From: Agromyces sp. SYSU T00194
Lineage (GTDB): Bacteria; Actinomycetota; Actinomycetes; Actinomycetales; Microbacteriaceae
Assembly: GCF_040496035.1 (NCBI RefSeq)
Contig: NZ_JBEPJZ010000002.1
Span: 310,001 to 374,000 of the forward strand
Reading direction: 5' to 3'
DNA length: 64,000 nt
In this document: positions 50,862-62,572 of the stretch, one piece after another
Layout: the number at the start of each line of letters is the position of its first letter
Numbering within the stretch: the first letter of the stretch is position 1
The notes under the pieces: model-generated
Database searches by the model: none
Told to the model about the DNA's origin: nothing
The model's input: only the letters and a program-made list of their open reading frames with translations
Position numbers and translations under genes: made by a program

Positions 50862-50867
50862 TCCGCT

Positions 50868-50886
50868 GCGCGGGACCGGCCCGCGC
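50868..50886. terminator. Short hairpin after polA
   Basis: GCGCGGG and CCCGCGC pair around a 5-nt loop downstream of the polA stop. Confidence 0.45.
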
Positions 50887-50938
50887 ACCCCGCGGAGCGG
50901 TCTGTGCACAGAGCGTCCGACCCGAACGTTCCTCGGGA

Positions 50939-53617
50939 TCAGTGGGCCGCGGCATCCCAGTTCGGGCCGTGCCCGAGCTGCACGTCGAGCGGCACCCGCA
51001 GGTCCGCCGCCGTCGACATGCGACGCTGCACGATCTCCTCGAGCCGCTCGCCCTCGCCCGCCGCGACCTCGAAGATCAGCTCGTCGTGCACCTGCATGAG
51101 CATGCGCGAGGCGAGCCCCGCCTCGGCGACGTCGCGCTCGATGCCGAGCATGGCGATCTTCATGATGTCGGCGGCCGAGCCCTGGATCGGCGCGTTGAGC
51201 GCCGCGCGCTCCGCGTTCTCGCGCAGCACCCGGTTCGGGCTCGACAGGTCGGGGAACGGCCGGCGCCGGCCGAAGATGGTCTCGGTGAAGCCGTCGACCT
51301 TCGCCTGCGCGACGACGTCGCGCAGGTAGTCGCGCACCGCGCCGAAGCGCGCGAAGTAGTCGACCATGAGCTGCTTGGCCTCCGACTGCTCGATGCGCAG
51401 CTGCTTCGACAGGCCGAACGCGCTGAGCCCGTAGGCCAGCCCGTACGACATGGCCTTCACCTTGGTGCGCATGAGCGGCGTCACCTCCGCGGGTTCGACG
51501 CCGAAGATGCGGGCGCCGACGAACCGGTGCAGGTCCTCGCCGGCGTGGAACGCCTCGATCAGGCCCGGGTCGCCCGAGAGGTGCGCCATGATGCGCATCT
51601 CGATCTGCGAGTAGTCGGCCGTGAGCAGCGTCTCGAACTCCGCGCCGTGGCGGAACGCCTCGCGGATGCGCCGGCCCTCCCCCGTGCGCACCGGGATGTT
51701 CTGCAGGTTCGGGTCGGTCGACGCGATGCGGCCCGTGCTCGTGCCGATCTGCACGTAGGTCGTGTGGATGCGGCCGTCCGCGCCGATCGACTTGTCGAGC
51801 GACTCGACGATCTGGCGGAGCTTCGTGGCGTCGCGGTGCTCGAGCAGCAGGCCGAGGAAGGGGTGCGGGCTCTTCTCCTGGAGGTCGGCAAGCGCACCGG
51901 CATCCGTCGAATAGCCCGTCTTCGTCGCGCGCGTCTTCGGCATGCCGAGCTGGTCGAAGAGCACCTCCTGGAGCTGCTTCGGCGAACCGAGGTTGACCTC
52001 GCGACCGATCTCGGCGAACGCCCGGGCGGCGATGTCGGCCGCGCGGTCGCCGAGCTGGGTGGACAGCGCCGAGAGCTCGTCGTGGTCGACCGTGACGCCG
52101 CGCAGCTCCATGTCGGCGAGCACGCCGAGGATCGGCATCTCGATGTCGGTCAGGACCGGCAGGGTCGGCGCGGGCAGCTCGGCGAGCACCACGGGCGCCG
52201 CGCGCAGCGTGTACCACGCCAGCTCGGCCGGCCCCGCAGACCGCGACTCGTCGGGCACGAGCTGCGACGGGTCGGGCGTCGGCAGCGTCTCGCCGAGGTA
52301 GCGGAAGACGACGTCGGCGAGGCCCTTCTCCTGGGCGAGCGGGTTCACCAGCCAGGTGGCGACGAGCGTGTCGATCGCGAGCCCGCCGAAGCCGAGACCC
52401 GACCGACGCATCGCCTTCACCTGCGGCTTGGCGTCGGTCATGAGCTTCGGCGCGTCGCTCGCGAGCCACTCCTCGAACGGCAGGTAGTCGGCGCGGCCCG
52501 GCTGCCAGGCCAGGAAGACGGACTCCGCGGCACCGGAGACCCCGGCGCCGATGACCTTGCCGTCGAGCATCTCGATCGTGAGCCCCAACCCGTCGGGGTG
52601 GGCGGCGACCTGGCGGTCGAGCCAGCCGCGCAGTTCCTCGTCGAGCAGCGTCTGCGGAACGGGCGCGGTGGGGGCGGCGGATGCCGCGGGGTCGGACATG
52701 CCGCTCGCGGCATCCGTCGACTGCTCCTCGCCCGCGAGCTTCATGACGCGCTCCAGGAGGGTGCGGAACTCGAGCCGGGCGAACAGCGCGGTGACGGCGT
52801 CGGTGTCGATCGGGCGGGCGGCGAGGTCGTCGACCGCGACGTCCAGCTGCAGGTCGTCGACCAGGCGGTTCAGGCGGCGGTTGCGCACCGCGTTGTCCAT
52901 CTCGGCGCGCAGGTTGTTGCCGGCGACGCCCGTGATCTCGTCGGCGTGCTCGAGCACGCCGTCGAGCGAGCCGAACTGCTTCAGCCACTTCACCGCGGTC
53001 TTCTCGCCGACCTTCGTGATGCCCGGGAGGTTGTCGCTCGTCTCCCCCACCAGCGCGGCGATCTCGGGGTACTGCGCGGGCGGCAGCCCGTAGCGCTCCT
53101 CCACCGCTGCCGGGTCGTAGCGCTTCAGCTGCGACACGCCCTGGCTCGACGGGTAGAGCAGGGTCACCTCGTCGTTCACGAGCTGGATGGTGTCGCGGTC
53201 GCCCGAGACGAGCAGCACCTCGTACCCGTCGCGACGGCCCTGCGCGGCGAGGGTGGCGAGGATGTCGTCGGCCTCGTAGTCCTCCTTGACGAGCGTGGTC
53301 ACGCCCATGGCCGCGAGCGCCTCCTGGAGCAGCGGGACCTGGCCGACGAACTCGTGCGGGGTCTCGGCGCGGTTGCCCTTGTACTCCTCGTACTCGCGGG
53401 TGCGGAACGAGTGCCGGGAGATGTCGAACGCCACCGCCAGGTGGGTCGGCTTCTCGTTCTTCAGCAGGAGCAGCAGCATCGACAGGAAGCCGTGGATGGC
53501 GTTCGTGTGCTGCCCGTCGCGGGTGCGGAAGCTGTCGACCGGCAGCGCGAAGAACGCCCGGAATGCGAGGGAATGGCCATCGATGACCATGAGGGTAGGC
53601 TTTGCTGGATCCGGCAC
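50939..53617 (-). CDS. polA: DNA polymerase I
   Basis: 892-residue repair and Okazaki-fragment polymerase. The N-terminal 5' nuclease (residues 1-300) has DGHSLAFRAFFAL, SGDRDTIQLV and GEKTAVKWL. The middle 3'-5' exonuclease-like domain lacks the usual metal-binding DxE set, so proofreading is probably absent, as in other actinobacteria. Polymerase motifs: A DYSQIEMR, O-helix RTKVKAMSYGLAYG with its Tyr, C VHDELIFE. GTG start at 53617 is leaderless (TAGGCT 6 nt upstream). Confidence 0.96.
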   Translation of the reverse strand: MPDPAKPTLMVIDGHSLAFRAFFALPVDSFRTRDGQHTNAIHGFLSMLLLLLKNEKPTHLAVAFDISRHSFRTREYEEYKGNRAETPHEFVGQVPLLQEALAAMGVTTLVKEDYEADDILATLAAQGRRDGYEVLLVSGDRDTIQLVNDEVTLLYPSSQGVSQLKRYDPAAVEERYGLPPAQYPEIAALVGETSDNLPGITKVGEKTAVKWLKQFGSLDGVLEHADEITGVAGNNLRAEMDNAVRNRRLNRLVDDLQLDVAVDDLAARPIDTDAVTALFARLEFRTLLERVMKLAGEEQSTDAASGMSDPAASAAPTAPVPQTLLDEELRGWLDRQVAAHPDGLGLTIEMLDGKVIGAGVSGAAESVFLAWQPGRADYLPFEEWLASDAPKLMTDAKPQVKAMRRSGLGFGGLAIDTLVATWLVNPLAQEKGLADVVFRYLGETLPTPDPSQLVPDESRSAGPAELAWYTLRAAPVVLAELPAPTLPVLTDIEMPILGVLADMELRGVTVDHDELSALSTQLGDRAADIAARAFAEIGREVNLGSPKQLQEVLFDQLGMPKTRATKTGYSTDAGALADLQEKSPHPFLGLLLEHRDATKLRQIVESLDKSIGADGRIHTTYVQIGTSTGRIASTDPNLQNIPVRTGEGRRIREAFRHGAEFETLLTADYSQIEMRIMAHLSGDPGLIEAFHAGEDLHRFVGARIFGVEPAEVTPLMRTKVKAMSYGLAYGLSAFGLSKQLRIEQSEAKQLMVDYFARFGAVRDYLRDVVAQAKVDGFTETIFGRRRPFPDLSSPNRVLRENAERAALNAPIQGSAADIMKIAMLGIERDVAEAGLASRMLMQVHDELIFEVAAGEGERLEEIVQRRMSTAADLRVPLDVQLGHGPNWDAAAH

Positions 53618-53623
53618 CCCCCA

Positions 53624-53629
53624 AGCCTA
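53624..53629 (-). promoter_or_regulatory. -10 box of leaderless polA
   Basis: TAGGCT (within TATAGGCT), 6 nt before the GTG at 53617. Confidence 0.65.
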
Positions 53630-53672
53630 TAAGCGGCCGACGACACGGCCTTCACGACCGATCGGGAGCAGC

Positions 53673-54098
53673 ATGACCCAGGAGCAGGCCGTCGATGCGC
53701 TGGACTACATCCGGCGCCGCGGCATCGGCACGCTGGCGGAGCGGATGGGCATCGACTTCGTCGAGTTCACGGTCGATCGCGCGGTCGCGACCATGCCCGT
53801 GGAGGGGAACACCCAGCCGGCGATGCTGCTGCACGGCGGCGCCTACGTCGTGCTCGGCGAGAGCCTCGGCTCGATGTCGGCGAACCTGTGGGCGGGGCCC
53901 GACCGGCTGGCCGTCGGCGTCGACATCAACGCGACGCACACGCGCTCCGCGACCTCCGGACGGGTCACGGGTGTCTGCACGCCGATCCACCTCGGTCGCA
54001 CGATGACCGTGCACGAGATCGTGGTGACCGACGAACAGGGACGGCGCTGCTCGACCGTGCGGATCACGAACTTCATCAAGGACCGCCCGGCCGGCTGA
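53673..54098 (+). CDS. Hotdog-fold thioesterase (PaaI-like)
   Basis: 141-residue acyl-CoA thioesterase of the hotdog fold. MLLHGGAYVVLGESLGSMSANL carries the HGG active-site motif of PaaI/4HBT-type enzymes, and VGVDINATHTRSATSGRVTG is the following strand pair. Substrate unknown; in related actinobacterial gene clusters this member is linked to menaquinone or phenylacetate metabolism but nothing here proves it. ATG at 53673 with GGGAG 6 nt upstream. Divergent from polA. Confidence 0.9.
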   Translation: MTQEQAVDALDYIRRRGIGTLAERMGIDFVEFTVDRAVATMPVEGNTQPAMLLHGGAYVVLGESLGSMSANLWAGPDRLAVGVDINATHTRSATSGRVTGVCTPIHLGRTMTVHEIVVTDEQGRRCSTVRITNFIKDRPAG

Positions 54099-54126
54099 GC
54101 GTGCGCCGCCCGCCGGTGCGGTCGTG

Positions 54127-54151
54127 CCGGGGCGTCGGACGGACGCCCCGG
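54127..54151. terminator. Terminator between converging genes
   Basis: CCGGGGCGTC and GACGCCCCGG form a perfect 10-bp stem around a 5-nt loop, between the thioesterase and pdtaR stops. Confidence 0.7.
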
Positions 54152-54156
54152 GGACC

Positions 54157-54765
54157 TCAGTTCTTCTTCGGGGCGAGCTGCTCGATGATCGCCTGCGCGA
54201 CGTCCTTCATGGTGAGGCGGCGGTCCATCGACGCCTTCTGGATCCAGCGGAACGCCTCGGGCTCCGACAGCCCCATCTTCTCGTTCAGCAGGCCCTTCGC
54301 CCGGTCGACGAGCTTCCGGGTCTCGAAGCGCTCGACGAGGTCGCCGACCTCGGCTTCGAGGGTGAGGATCTGGGCGTGCCGGGCCAGCGCGATCTCGATG
54401 GCCGGCAGCAGGTCGTTGGGCGTGAACGGCTTGACGACGTACGCCAGCGCGCCGGCCTCGGTGGCCCGCTCGACGAGCTCCTTCTGGCTGAACGCCGTGA
54501 GCAGGACGACGGGCGCGATGTGCCCCTCGCTGAGGCGCTTCGCCGCCTCGATGCCGTCGAGCTGGGGCATGCGCACGTCCATGACGACCAGGTCGGGACG
54601 CAGCTCGGTGGCGAGCGCGACGGCGGTCTCGCCGTCACCGGCCTCGCCGACCACCTCGAACCCGTTGTCGCGGAGCGTCTCCACCACGTCGAGCCTGATG
54701 AGCGATTCGTCCTCGGCGACCACGACGCGACGCGGCGCGGCCTGGGTGTTCTCGGTGTCTGTCAC
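54157..54765 (-). CDS. pdtaR: ANTAR-domain response regulator (PdtaR type)
   Basis: 202-residue regulator with a CheY-like receiver (phosphoacceptor D63 in VMDVRMP; K112 in VVKPFTP) and a C-terminal RNA-binding ANTAR domain (about 135-195, LVDRAKGLLNEKMGLSEPEAFRWIQKASM). By homology to mycobacterial PdtaR it acts as a transcription antiterminator after phosphorylation. Its kinase PdtaS is not adjacent. GTG start at 54765 is leaderless (TAGGCT 7 nt upstream); divergent from tRNA-Leu. Confidence 0.95.
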   Translation of the reverse strand: MTDTENTQAAPRRVVVAEDESLIRLDVVETLRDNGFEVVGEAGDGETAVALATELRPDLVVMDVRMPQLDGIEAAKRLSEGHIAPVVLLTAFSQKELVERATEAGALAYVVKPFTPNDLLPAIEIALARHAQILTLEAEVGDLVERFETRKLVDRAKGLLNEKMGLSEPEAFRWIQKASMDRRLTMKDVAQAIIEQLAPKKN

Positions 54766-54772
54766 GCCTGAA

Positions 54773-54778
54773 AGCCTA
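54773..54778 (-). promoter_or_regulatory. -10 box of pdtaR
   Basis: TAGGCT, 7 nt before the GTG at 54765; it lies 3 bp from the tRNA-Leu -10 box on the other strand. Confidence 0.6.
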
Positions 54779-54781
54779 CGG

Positions 54782-54787
54782 TATTCT
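54782..54787 (+). promoter_or_regulatory. -10 box of tRNA-Leu
   Basis: TATTCT on the plus strand; with CTGTCA 17 nt upstream as a fair -35. Transcription would start about 10 nt before the mature tRNA. Confidence 0.55.
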
Positions 54788-54803
54788 GATCGCGGTCTCG
54801 TGC

Positions 54804-54886
54804 GCCGGTGTGGCGGAATGGCAGACGCGGAGCACTCAAAATGCTTTGCCCGAGAGGGCGTGTGGGTTCGACCCCCACCACCGGCA
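54804..54886 (+). tRNA. tRNA-Leu (anticodon CAA)
   Basis: 83-nt class II tRNA. Acceptor stem GCCGGTG pairs with CACCGGC, discriminator A; anticodon loop CTCAAAA with CAA at 54837-54839, reading UUG; a long variable arm with GCCC/GGGC; T-loop GTTCGAC. CCA is not encoded. Confidence 0.95.
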
Positions 54887-54894
54887 CGACCGAA

Positions 54895-54937
54895 ACGGCG
54901 AACGGCCGGCCCCTCCCGGGAGCCGGCCGTTCGCCGT
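54895..54937. terminator. Bidirectional terminator, 16-bp stem
   Basis: A perfect 16-bp stem (54895-54910 with 54922-54937) around an 11-nt loop that is itself partly palindromic (TCCCGGGA), between tRNA-Leu and the converging pyk gene. Confidence 0.85.
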
Positions 54938-54948
54938 CGCGGAGCCCT

Positions 54949-56364
54949 TTACAGGACCTCGCCCACGTTGTGCACGCGGATGTCGTTGGTGGTGCCGGGG
55001 ATGCCGGGAGGGGACCCGGAGATGATGACGACCTTCTCGCCCTCGACGGCCAGGCCCTCGCGGCTCAGCACCTCGTCGACCTGGGCGACCATCTGGTCGG
55101 TGTGCGTCACGCGCGACACCACGAACGACTGGACGCCCCAGTAGAGCGCCATGCGGCGACGGATCGCCGGATCGGGCGTGAACGCCAGGATCGGGATGTC
55201 GCTGCGGATGCGGGACATGCGGCGCACCGACTCACCGGACTCGGTGAAGACGCAGAGGAACTTCGCCGCGACGAAGTTCGCCACGTCGACCGCGGCGAGG
55301 GTGATGGCGCCCGACTGCGTGCGCGGCTTGGTGCCGAGCGGCGGCACGCGGTCCAGTCCGTGCTGTTCGGTCGAGGCGACGATGCGGGCCATCGTCTCGA
55401 GCGTGACCGTCGGGTACTCGCCGACGCTCGTCTCGCCCGAGAGCATGACTGCGTCGGCGCCGTCGAGCACGGCGTTCGCGACGTCGGAGGTCTCCGCACG
55501 CGTCGGCACGGGGCTGTGGATCATCGACTCGAGCATCTGGGTGGCGACGATGACGGGCTTCGCCATGCGTCGCGCCGACTCGATCGCCCGCTTCTGGACG
55601 ATCGGCACGGCCTCCAGCGGGAGCTCCACGCCGAGGTCGCCGCGGGCGACCATGAGGGCGTCGAACGCATCGATGATCTCGTCGAGCGCCTCGACCGCCT
55701 GGGGCTTCTCGATCTTCGCGACGACCGGCACGCGACGGCCGACCTCGTCCATGATCTCGCGCACGCGCGACACGTCCGCGGCATTGCGCACGAACGAGAG
55801 CGCGATCAGGTCGGCGCCGAGCTCGAGGCCCCAGCGCAGGTCGGCCTCGTCCTTCTCCGAGAGCGCCGGCACGTTGACCGCGACGCCCGGGAGGTTGATG
55901 CCCTTGTTGTCGGAGACCGGGCCGGCGACGACGACCTCGGTGCGGACGCGGGTGCCGTCGGTGTCGAGCACCTTCACGCGCACCTTGCCGTCGTCGATGA
56001 GCAGGAAGTCCCCCGGCGCGACGTCGTGCGGCAGCCCCTTGAAGGTCGTCGAGCAGATCTGCTCGTCGCCGAGGATGTCCTCGGTCGTGATGGTGAACAC
56101 GTCGCCCTGCGCGAGCTCGTGCGGTCCGTTCGCGAACTTCCCGAGGCGGATCTTCGGACCCTGCAGGTCGACGAGCACCGCGACGGCGCGGCCGGAGTCG
56201 TTCGCCGCCTTCCGGATGTTCTGGTAGACCCCCTCGTGCACGTCGTACGACCCGTGGCTCAGGTTCATGCGGGCGACGTCGAGGCCGGCGTCGATGAGCG
56301 CGCGGATCCCTTCGTAGCTCGCAGTCGCGGGTCCGAGCGTGGCGACGATCTTCGCGCGTCTCAT
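54949..56364 (-). CDS. pyk: Pyruvate kinase
   Basis: 471-residue glycolytic kinase making pyruvate and ATP. RRAKIVATLGPATAS starts the barrel; the K in the active-site motif is in VVAKIEKPQAVEALDEII, followed by MVARGDLGVEL; the C-terminal domain closes at GTTNDIRVHNVGEVL. The ATG at 56364 has GGAG about 8 nt upstream. Stand-alone gene 65 nt downstream of gltD, so it may be read from both its own promoter and the glt transcript. Confidence 0.97.
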   Translation of the reverse strand: MRRAKIVATLGPATASYEGIRALIDAGLDVARMNLSHGSYDVHEGVYQNIRKAANDSGRAVAVLVDLQGPKIRLGKFANGPHELAQGDVFTITTEDILGDEQICSTTFKGLPHDVAPGDFLLIDDGKVRVKVLDTDGTRVRTEVVVAGPVSDNKGINLPGVAVNVPALSEKDEADLRWGLELGADLIALSFVRNAADVSRVREIMDEVGRRVPVVAKIEKPQAVEALDEIIDAFDALMVARGDLGVELPLEAVPIVQKRAIESARRMAKPVIVATQMLESMIHSPVPTRAETSDVANAVLDGADAVMLSGETSVGEYPTVTLETMARIVASTEQHGLDRVPPLGTKPRTQSGAITLAAVDVANFVAAKFLCVFTESGESVRRMSRIRSDIPILAFTPDPAIRRRMALYWGVQSFVVSRVTHTDQMVAQVDEVLSREGLAVEGEKVVIISGSPPGIPGTTNDIRVHNVGEVL

Positions 56365-56428
56365 GTGTTGTGCTCCGTGTTCCTCGCGCCGGGGCGCGGT
56401 GATCGTGGTGGTGATGATGGGTGGGCGG

Positions 56429-57878
<1,450 letters not shown>

Positions 57879-57886
<8 letters not shown>

Positions 57887-60800
57887 CGGTCACCTCCAGG
57901 ATCCGGCCCCACACGACGTCGCCGTCGGGGTCCAGCCCCTCGTCGACCGCGCTCTGGCGTGTCTCGAGGACGGCCGCGTAGTCGCGTGGGAGAACCTTCA
58001 CGAATCGCTCCATGGTGTCGGATGCCTCGAGCAGTCGGGCCGCGAGGGCGGACCCGGTGTGCTCCTGGTGCTGGCGGAGGAGATCGCGCACGATCTCCCG
58101 GTCGGCGCTGCCGAGCTCGTGCAGCTGCAGCTCGCCGGACGCGAGCGCATCGCGGTTGATGCGCTCCTTGGGCAGGTCGAACACGTACGCCGTGCCGCCC
58201 GACATGCCCGCGCCGAGGTTGCGGCCGGTCGGGCCGAGGATGAGCGCGAGGCCGCCGGTCATGTACTCGAGCGCGTGGTCGCCCACGCCCTCGACGACCG
58301 CCGTCGCGCCCGAGTTGCGCACGAGGAAGCGCTCGCCGACGATGCCGCTGATGAACATGCTGCCCTGGGTCGAGCCGTAGCCGATCACGTTGCCGGCGAT
58401 GACGTTGCGCTCGGCCGCGAACGTGCTCGCGCGGTCGGGCCGCACGATGATCTCGCCGCCGGACAGCCCCTTGCCCACGTAGTCGTTCGAGTCGCCCTCG
58501 AGGCGCAGCGTGATGCCGGCGGGCAGGAACGCGCCGAACGACTGCCCGGCCGAACCCGTCAGCGTCACGTCGATCGACCCGGCCGGGAGCCCGTTCACGC
58601 CGTGGCGCACGGTCACCTCGTGTCCGAGCATGGTGCCGACGGCCCGTTCGGTGTTGCGGATCGGCAGCGCGATCTCGACGCGACCGCCGTGCTCCAGCAC
58701 GTCGGCGCTCGCCTCGATCAGCTGGTTGTCGAAGTGCTCGTCGAGCTCGTGGTCCTGCGGGCGCCCGTTGCGACGCGGCTCGGCGTCGGAGAAGTCCGGG
58801 CCCACGAGCACCGGCGACAGGTCGAGCCCGCTCGCCTTCCAGTGCGCCACGGCACGGTCGACGTCGAGCATCTCGCGGCGCCCGATCGCCTCGTCGAGGC
58901 TGCGGAAGCCGAGCTCGGCGAGGTACTCGCGCACCTCCTGGGCGATGAACTCGAAGAAGTTGACGACGAACTCGGGCTTGCCGCTGAAGCGCTTGCGCAA
59001 CTCGGGATTCTGCGTGGCGACGCCGACCGGGCAGGTGTCGAGGTGGCAGACGCGCATGAGCACGCAGCCCTCGACGACGAGCGGGGCCGTGGCGAAGCCG
59101 AACTCCTCGGCGCCGAGCAGGGCGCCGATGATCACGTCGCGGCCGGTCTTCATCTGGCCGTCGACCTGCACCACCACGCGGTCGCGCATGCCGTTGAGCA
59201 TGAGCGTCTGCTGGGTCTCGGCGAGGCCGAGCTCCCAGGGCGTGCCCGCGTGCTTCAGCGAGTTCATCGGGCTCGCACCGGTGCCGCCGTCGTGCCCGGA
59301 GACGAGGATGACGTCGGCGAGGGCCTTCGCCGTGCCCGCCGCGACGGCGCCGATGCCCGACTGGCTCACGAGCTTCACGTGCACCCTGGCGCCCGGGTTC
59401 GCGCGCTTCAGGTCGAAGATGAGCTGCTTGAGGTCTTCGATGGAGTAGATGTCGTGGTGCGGCGGCGGCGAGATCAGCCCGACGCCCGCGGTCGCGTGAC
59501 GCGTGCGGGCGACCCAGGGGTACACCTTCGTGGGCGGCAACTGCCCGCCCTCGCCGGGCTTGGCGCCCTGCGCGAGCTTGATCTGGATGTCGTCGGCGTG
59601 CGTGAGGTACATGCTCGTCACGCCGAAGCGGCCGGACGCGACCTGCTTGATCGCGCTGCGACGCTCGGGGTCGAGCAGCCGGTCGAGGTCCTCGCCCCCC
59701 TCGCCCGTGTTCGAGCGCGCGCCGATGCGGTTCATCGCGATCGCGAGGGTCTCGTGCGCCTCCTTGGAGATGGAGCCGTAGCTCATCGCACCGGTCGAGA
59801 ACCGCTTCACGATCGACGAGACCGGCTCGACCTCGTCGATCGGCACCGGCGGGCGTGCACCGCTGCGCAGCGAGAACATGCCGCGGAGCGTCATGAGGTT
59901 GGAGGCCTGGCCGTCGACCATCGAGGTGTACTCGCGGAAGACGTCGTAGCGCCCGCTGCGCGTGGCGTGCTGCAGGCGGAACACCGTCTCGGGGTTGAAG
60001 AGGTGCGGTGCGCCGTCGCGGCGCCACTGGTACTCGCCGCCGGTCGCGAGCCGCTCGTGCACGGTGACCGCGACGTCGTCGGGGTACGCGCCCTTGTAGC
60101 GGCGGGCGTTCTCCGTGGCGATGACCTCGAGGCCCACGCCGCCGAGCTTCGACGTCGTGCCGGTGAAGAACTCGTCGACGAACTCCTGGCTGAGGCCGAC
60201 GGCCTCGAACGCCTGGGCGCCCGCATACGACGACATCGTGGAGATGCCCATCTTCGACATGATCTTCAGCACGCCCTTGCCGAGCGCCTTGATCACGTTC
60301 TTCACGGCCTGCTCGGGGGTCACGCCGGTGATGACGCCGGAGCGCACGAGCTCCTCGCACGTCTCCATGGCGAGGTACGGGTTCACGGCCGACGCGCCGT
60401 AGCCGACGAGCAGCGCGACGTGGTGCACCTCGCGCACGTCGCCGGTCTCGACGACGATGCCCACGCGCATGCGGGTCTCGGAGCGGATGAGGTGGTGGTG
60501 CACGGCCGCGAGCATGAGCAGCGACGGGATCGGCGCGAGCTCCGACGTGGTGTCGCGGTCGCTCAGCACGAGGAACTTCGCCCCCGCCGCGATGGCGCGG
60601 TCCGCCTCGTCGCACAGTGCGTTCAGGCGCGAGCGCAGTCCCTCGGTGCCCTCCTCGACCCGGTACAGGCCGCGCAGCGTGGTGGTCGTGGCGCTGTCGG
60701 GGCGCGGGTCGATGTGCTGGATCTTCGCCAGCTCGTCGTTGTCGATCACGGGGAACGACAGCGCCACCTGGTGCGCGTGGTCGGGACCCGAGGTCAGCAG

Positions 60801-62447
60801 GTTGTGCTCCGGACCGAGGGTCGTGCCGAGCGAGGTGACGACCTCCTCGCGGATCGAGTCGAGCGGCGGGTTCGTCACCTGCGCGAACTGCTGGGTGAAG
60901 TAGTCGAAGAGCAGGCGGGGGCGCTCGCTGAGCACCGCGATGGGGGTGTCGGACCCCATCGCGCCGAGGGGCTCGGCGCCGGTGCGCGCCATCGGCGTGA
61001 GCAGCACGCGCACCTCCTCCTCGGTGTAGCCGAAGGTGCGCTGGCGGCGACGCACGGATGCCGGCGGGTGCACGATGTGCTCGCGCTCGGGCAGGTCGCC
61101 GAGGCGGATGCGGCCGGAGTCGAGCCACTCCCCCCACGGCTCGGACGCCGCGAGGTCGGACTTGATCTCGTCGTCCTCGATGAGGCGCCCGGCGACCGTG
61201 TCGACGAGGAACATGCGCCCGGGCTGCAGGCGGCCCTTGCGCACCACCTTCGACGGGTCGATGTCGAGCACGCCGATCTCGCTCGCGAGCACGACGAGGC
61301 CGTCGTCGGTGACGACGTAGCGCCCGGGGCGGAGGCCGTTGCGGTCGAGCGTGGCGCCCACGAGCGAGCCATCGGTGAAGACGATCGCTGCCGGGCCGTC
61401 CCACGGCTCCATGAGCATCGAGTGGTACTCGTAGAACGCGCGACGGGCGGGGTCGATCTCGGTCGCGTTCTCCCACGCCTCCGGGACCATCATCATGATC
61501 GCATGCGGCAGGCTGCGGCCGGAGAGGCTCAGCAGCTCGACGACCTCGTCGAAGGACGCGGAGTCGCTCGAGCCCGGCGTGACGATCGGCATGACCGGGC
61601 CGAGGTCGCCCAGCAGCTCGGACTCGAGCTGCGACTGGCGCGCGCGCATCCAGTTGCGGTTGCCCTGCACCGTGTTGATCTCGCCGTTGTGCGCGATCAT
61701 GCGGAACGGCTGTGCGAGCGGCCACGACGGGAACGTGTTCGTCGAGTAGCGCGAGTGCACGAGCGCCAGCTTCGAGGCGAACCGCTCGTCCGACAGGTCG
61801 GGGTAGAAGGGCTCGAGCTGGAGGGTCGTGACCATGCCCTTGTAGACCAGCGTGCGGCACGACAGCGAAGCGAAGTAGAGCTCGATCTCCCGCTCGGCGC
61901 GCTTGCGCAGGCGGAACGTGAGCCGGTCGAGCGCGATGTCGGACAGGGGCGCGCCGGCCTCGGTCTCGTCGGTGCTGCGCACGTACACCTGCTGCACGTC
62001 GGGCATCGCGGCGCGTGCAAGCGTGCCCAGTTCGTCGGGGCGCACCGGCACCTCGCGCCAGCCGATGATCTCGAGGCGCTCCTCCGCGGCGATCTCGCGG
62101 AAGCGGCGCTTGACCGCGCTGCGCTGGGTCGGGTCGGTGGGCAGGAACGCGTTGCCGACGGCGTAGCGGCCGGGCGCGGGCAGCTCGAACGGGACGACCT
62201 CGCGGAGGAAGGCGTCGGGCACCTGCGTGATGATGCCCGCTCCGTCGCCGGTGCCGGCGTCGGAGCCCACCGCGCCCCGGTGCTCGAGGTTGCGCAGCGC
62301 GTCGAGCGCCGCCTGGATGATGTCGTGTCCGGCGGTGCCGCGGAGCGTCGCGACCATCGCGAGGCCGCAGGCGTCCTTCTCGTGTGCGGGGTCGTACATC
62401 CCCTGGGCCGGGGGGACCGCCCCGAAGCGGGAGTGGGTCGGAGTCAT
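57879..62447 (-). CDS. gltB: Glutamate synthase large (alpha) subunit
   Basis: 1522-residue enzyme making two glutamates from glutamine and 2-oxoglutarate. C27 is the N-terminal nucleophile of the class II glutaminase domain; residues 1-26 are the propeptide expected to be cleaved. Then come the central domain, the FMN/synthase domain ([27 protein letters not shown] and [19 protein letters not shown]) with the [3Fe-4S] cysteines in [13 protein letters not shown], and the C-terminal GXGXG beta-helix. A GTG two codons earlier (62453) is an alternative start with a somewhat better placed GAGGA. Confidence 0.96.
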
Positions 62448-62572
62448 CGCCACAGTGACCGTCCTCGTGAAATCAGTGAACCAGCGCGGGACGCCTTCGG
62501 CCCATCGGAAGAAATGTGATGTGCTCCCCCACGGTACGGGGACGCATCGGGGCTCGGGCCGGATCGCCCGGA

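Noticed and set aside
48998-53632. Plus-strand open frame of 1544 codons opposite rpsA, DUF885 and polA.
   Set aside because: Same artefact: it spans several real genes on the other strand and has no recognisable domain, promoter or ribosome site.
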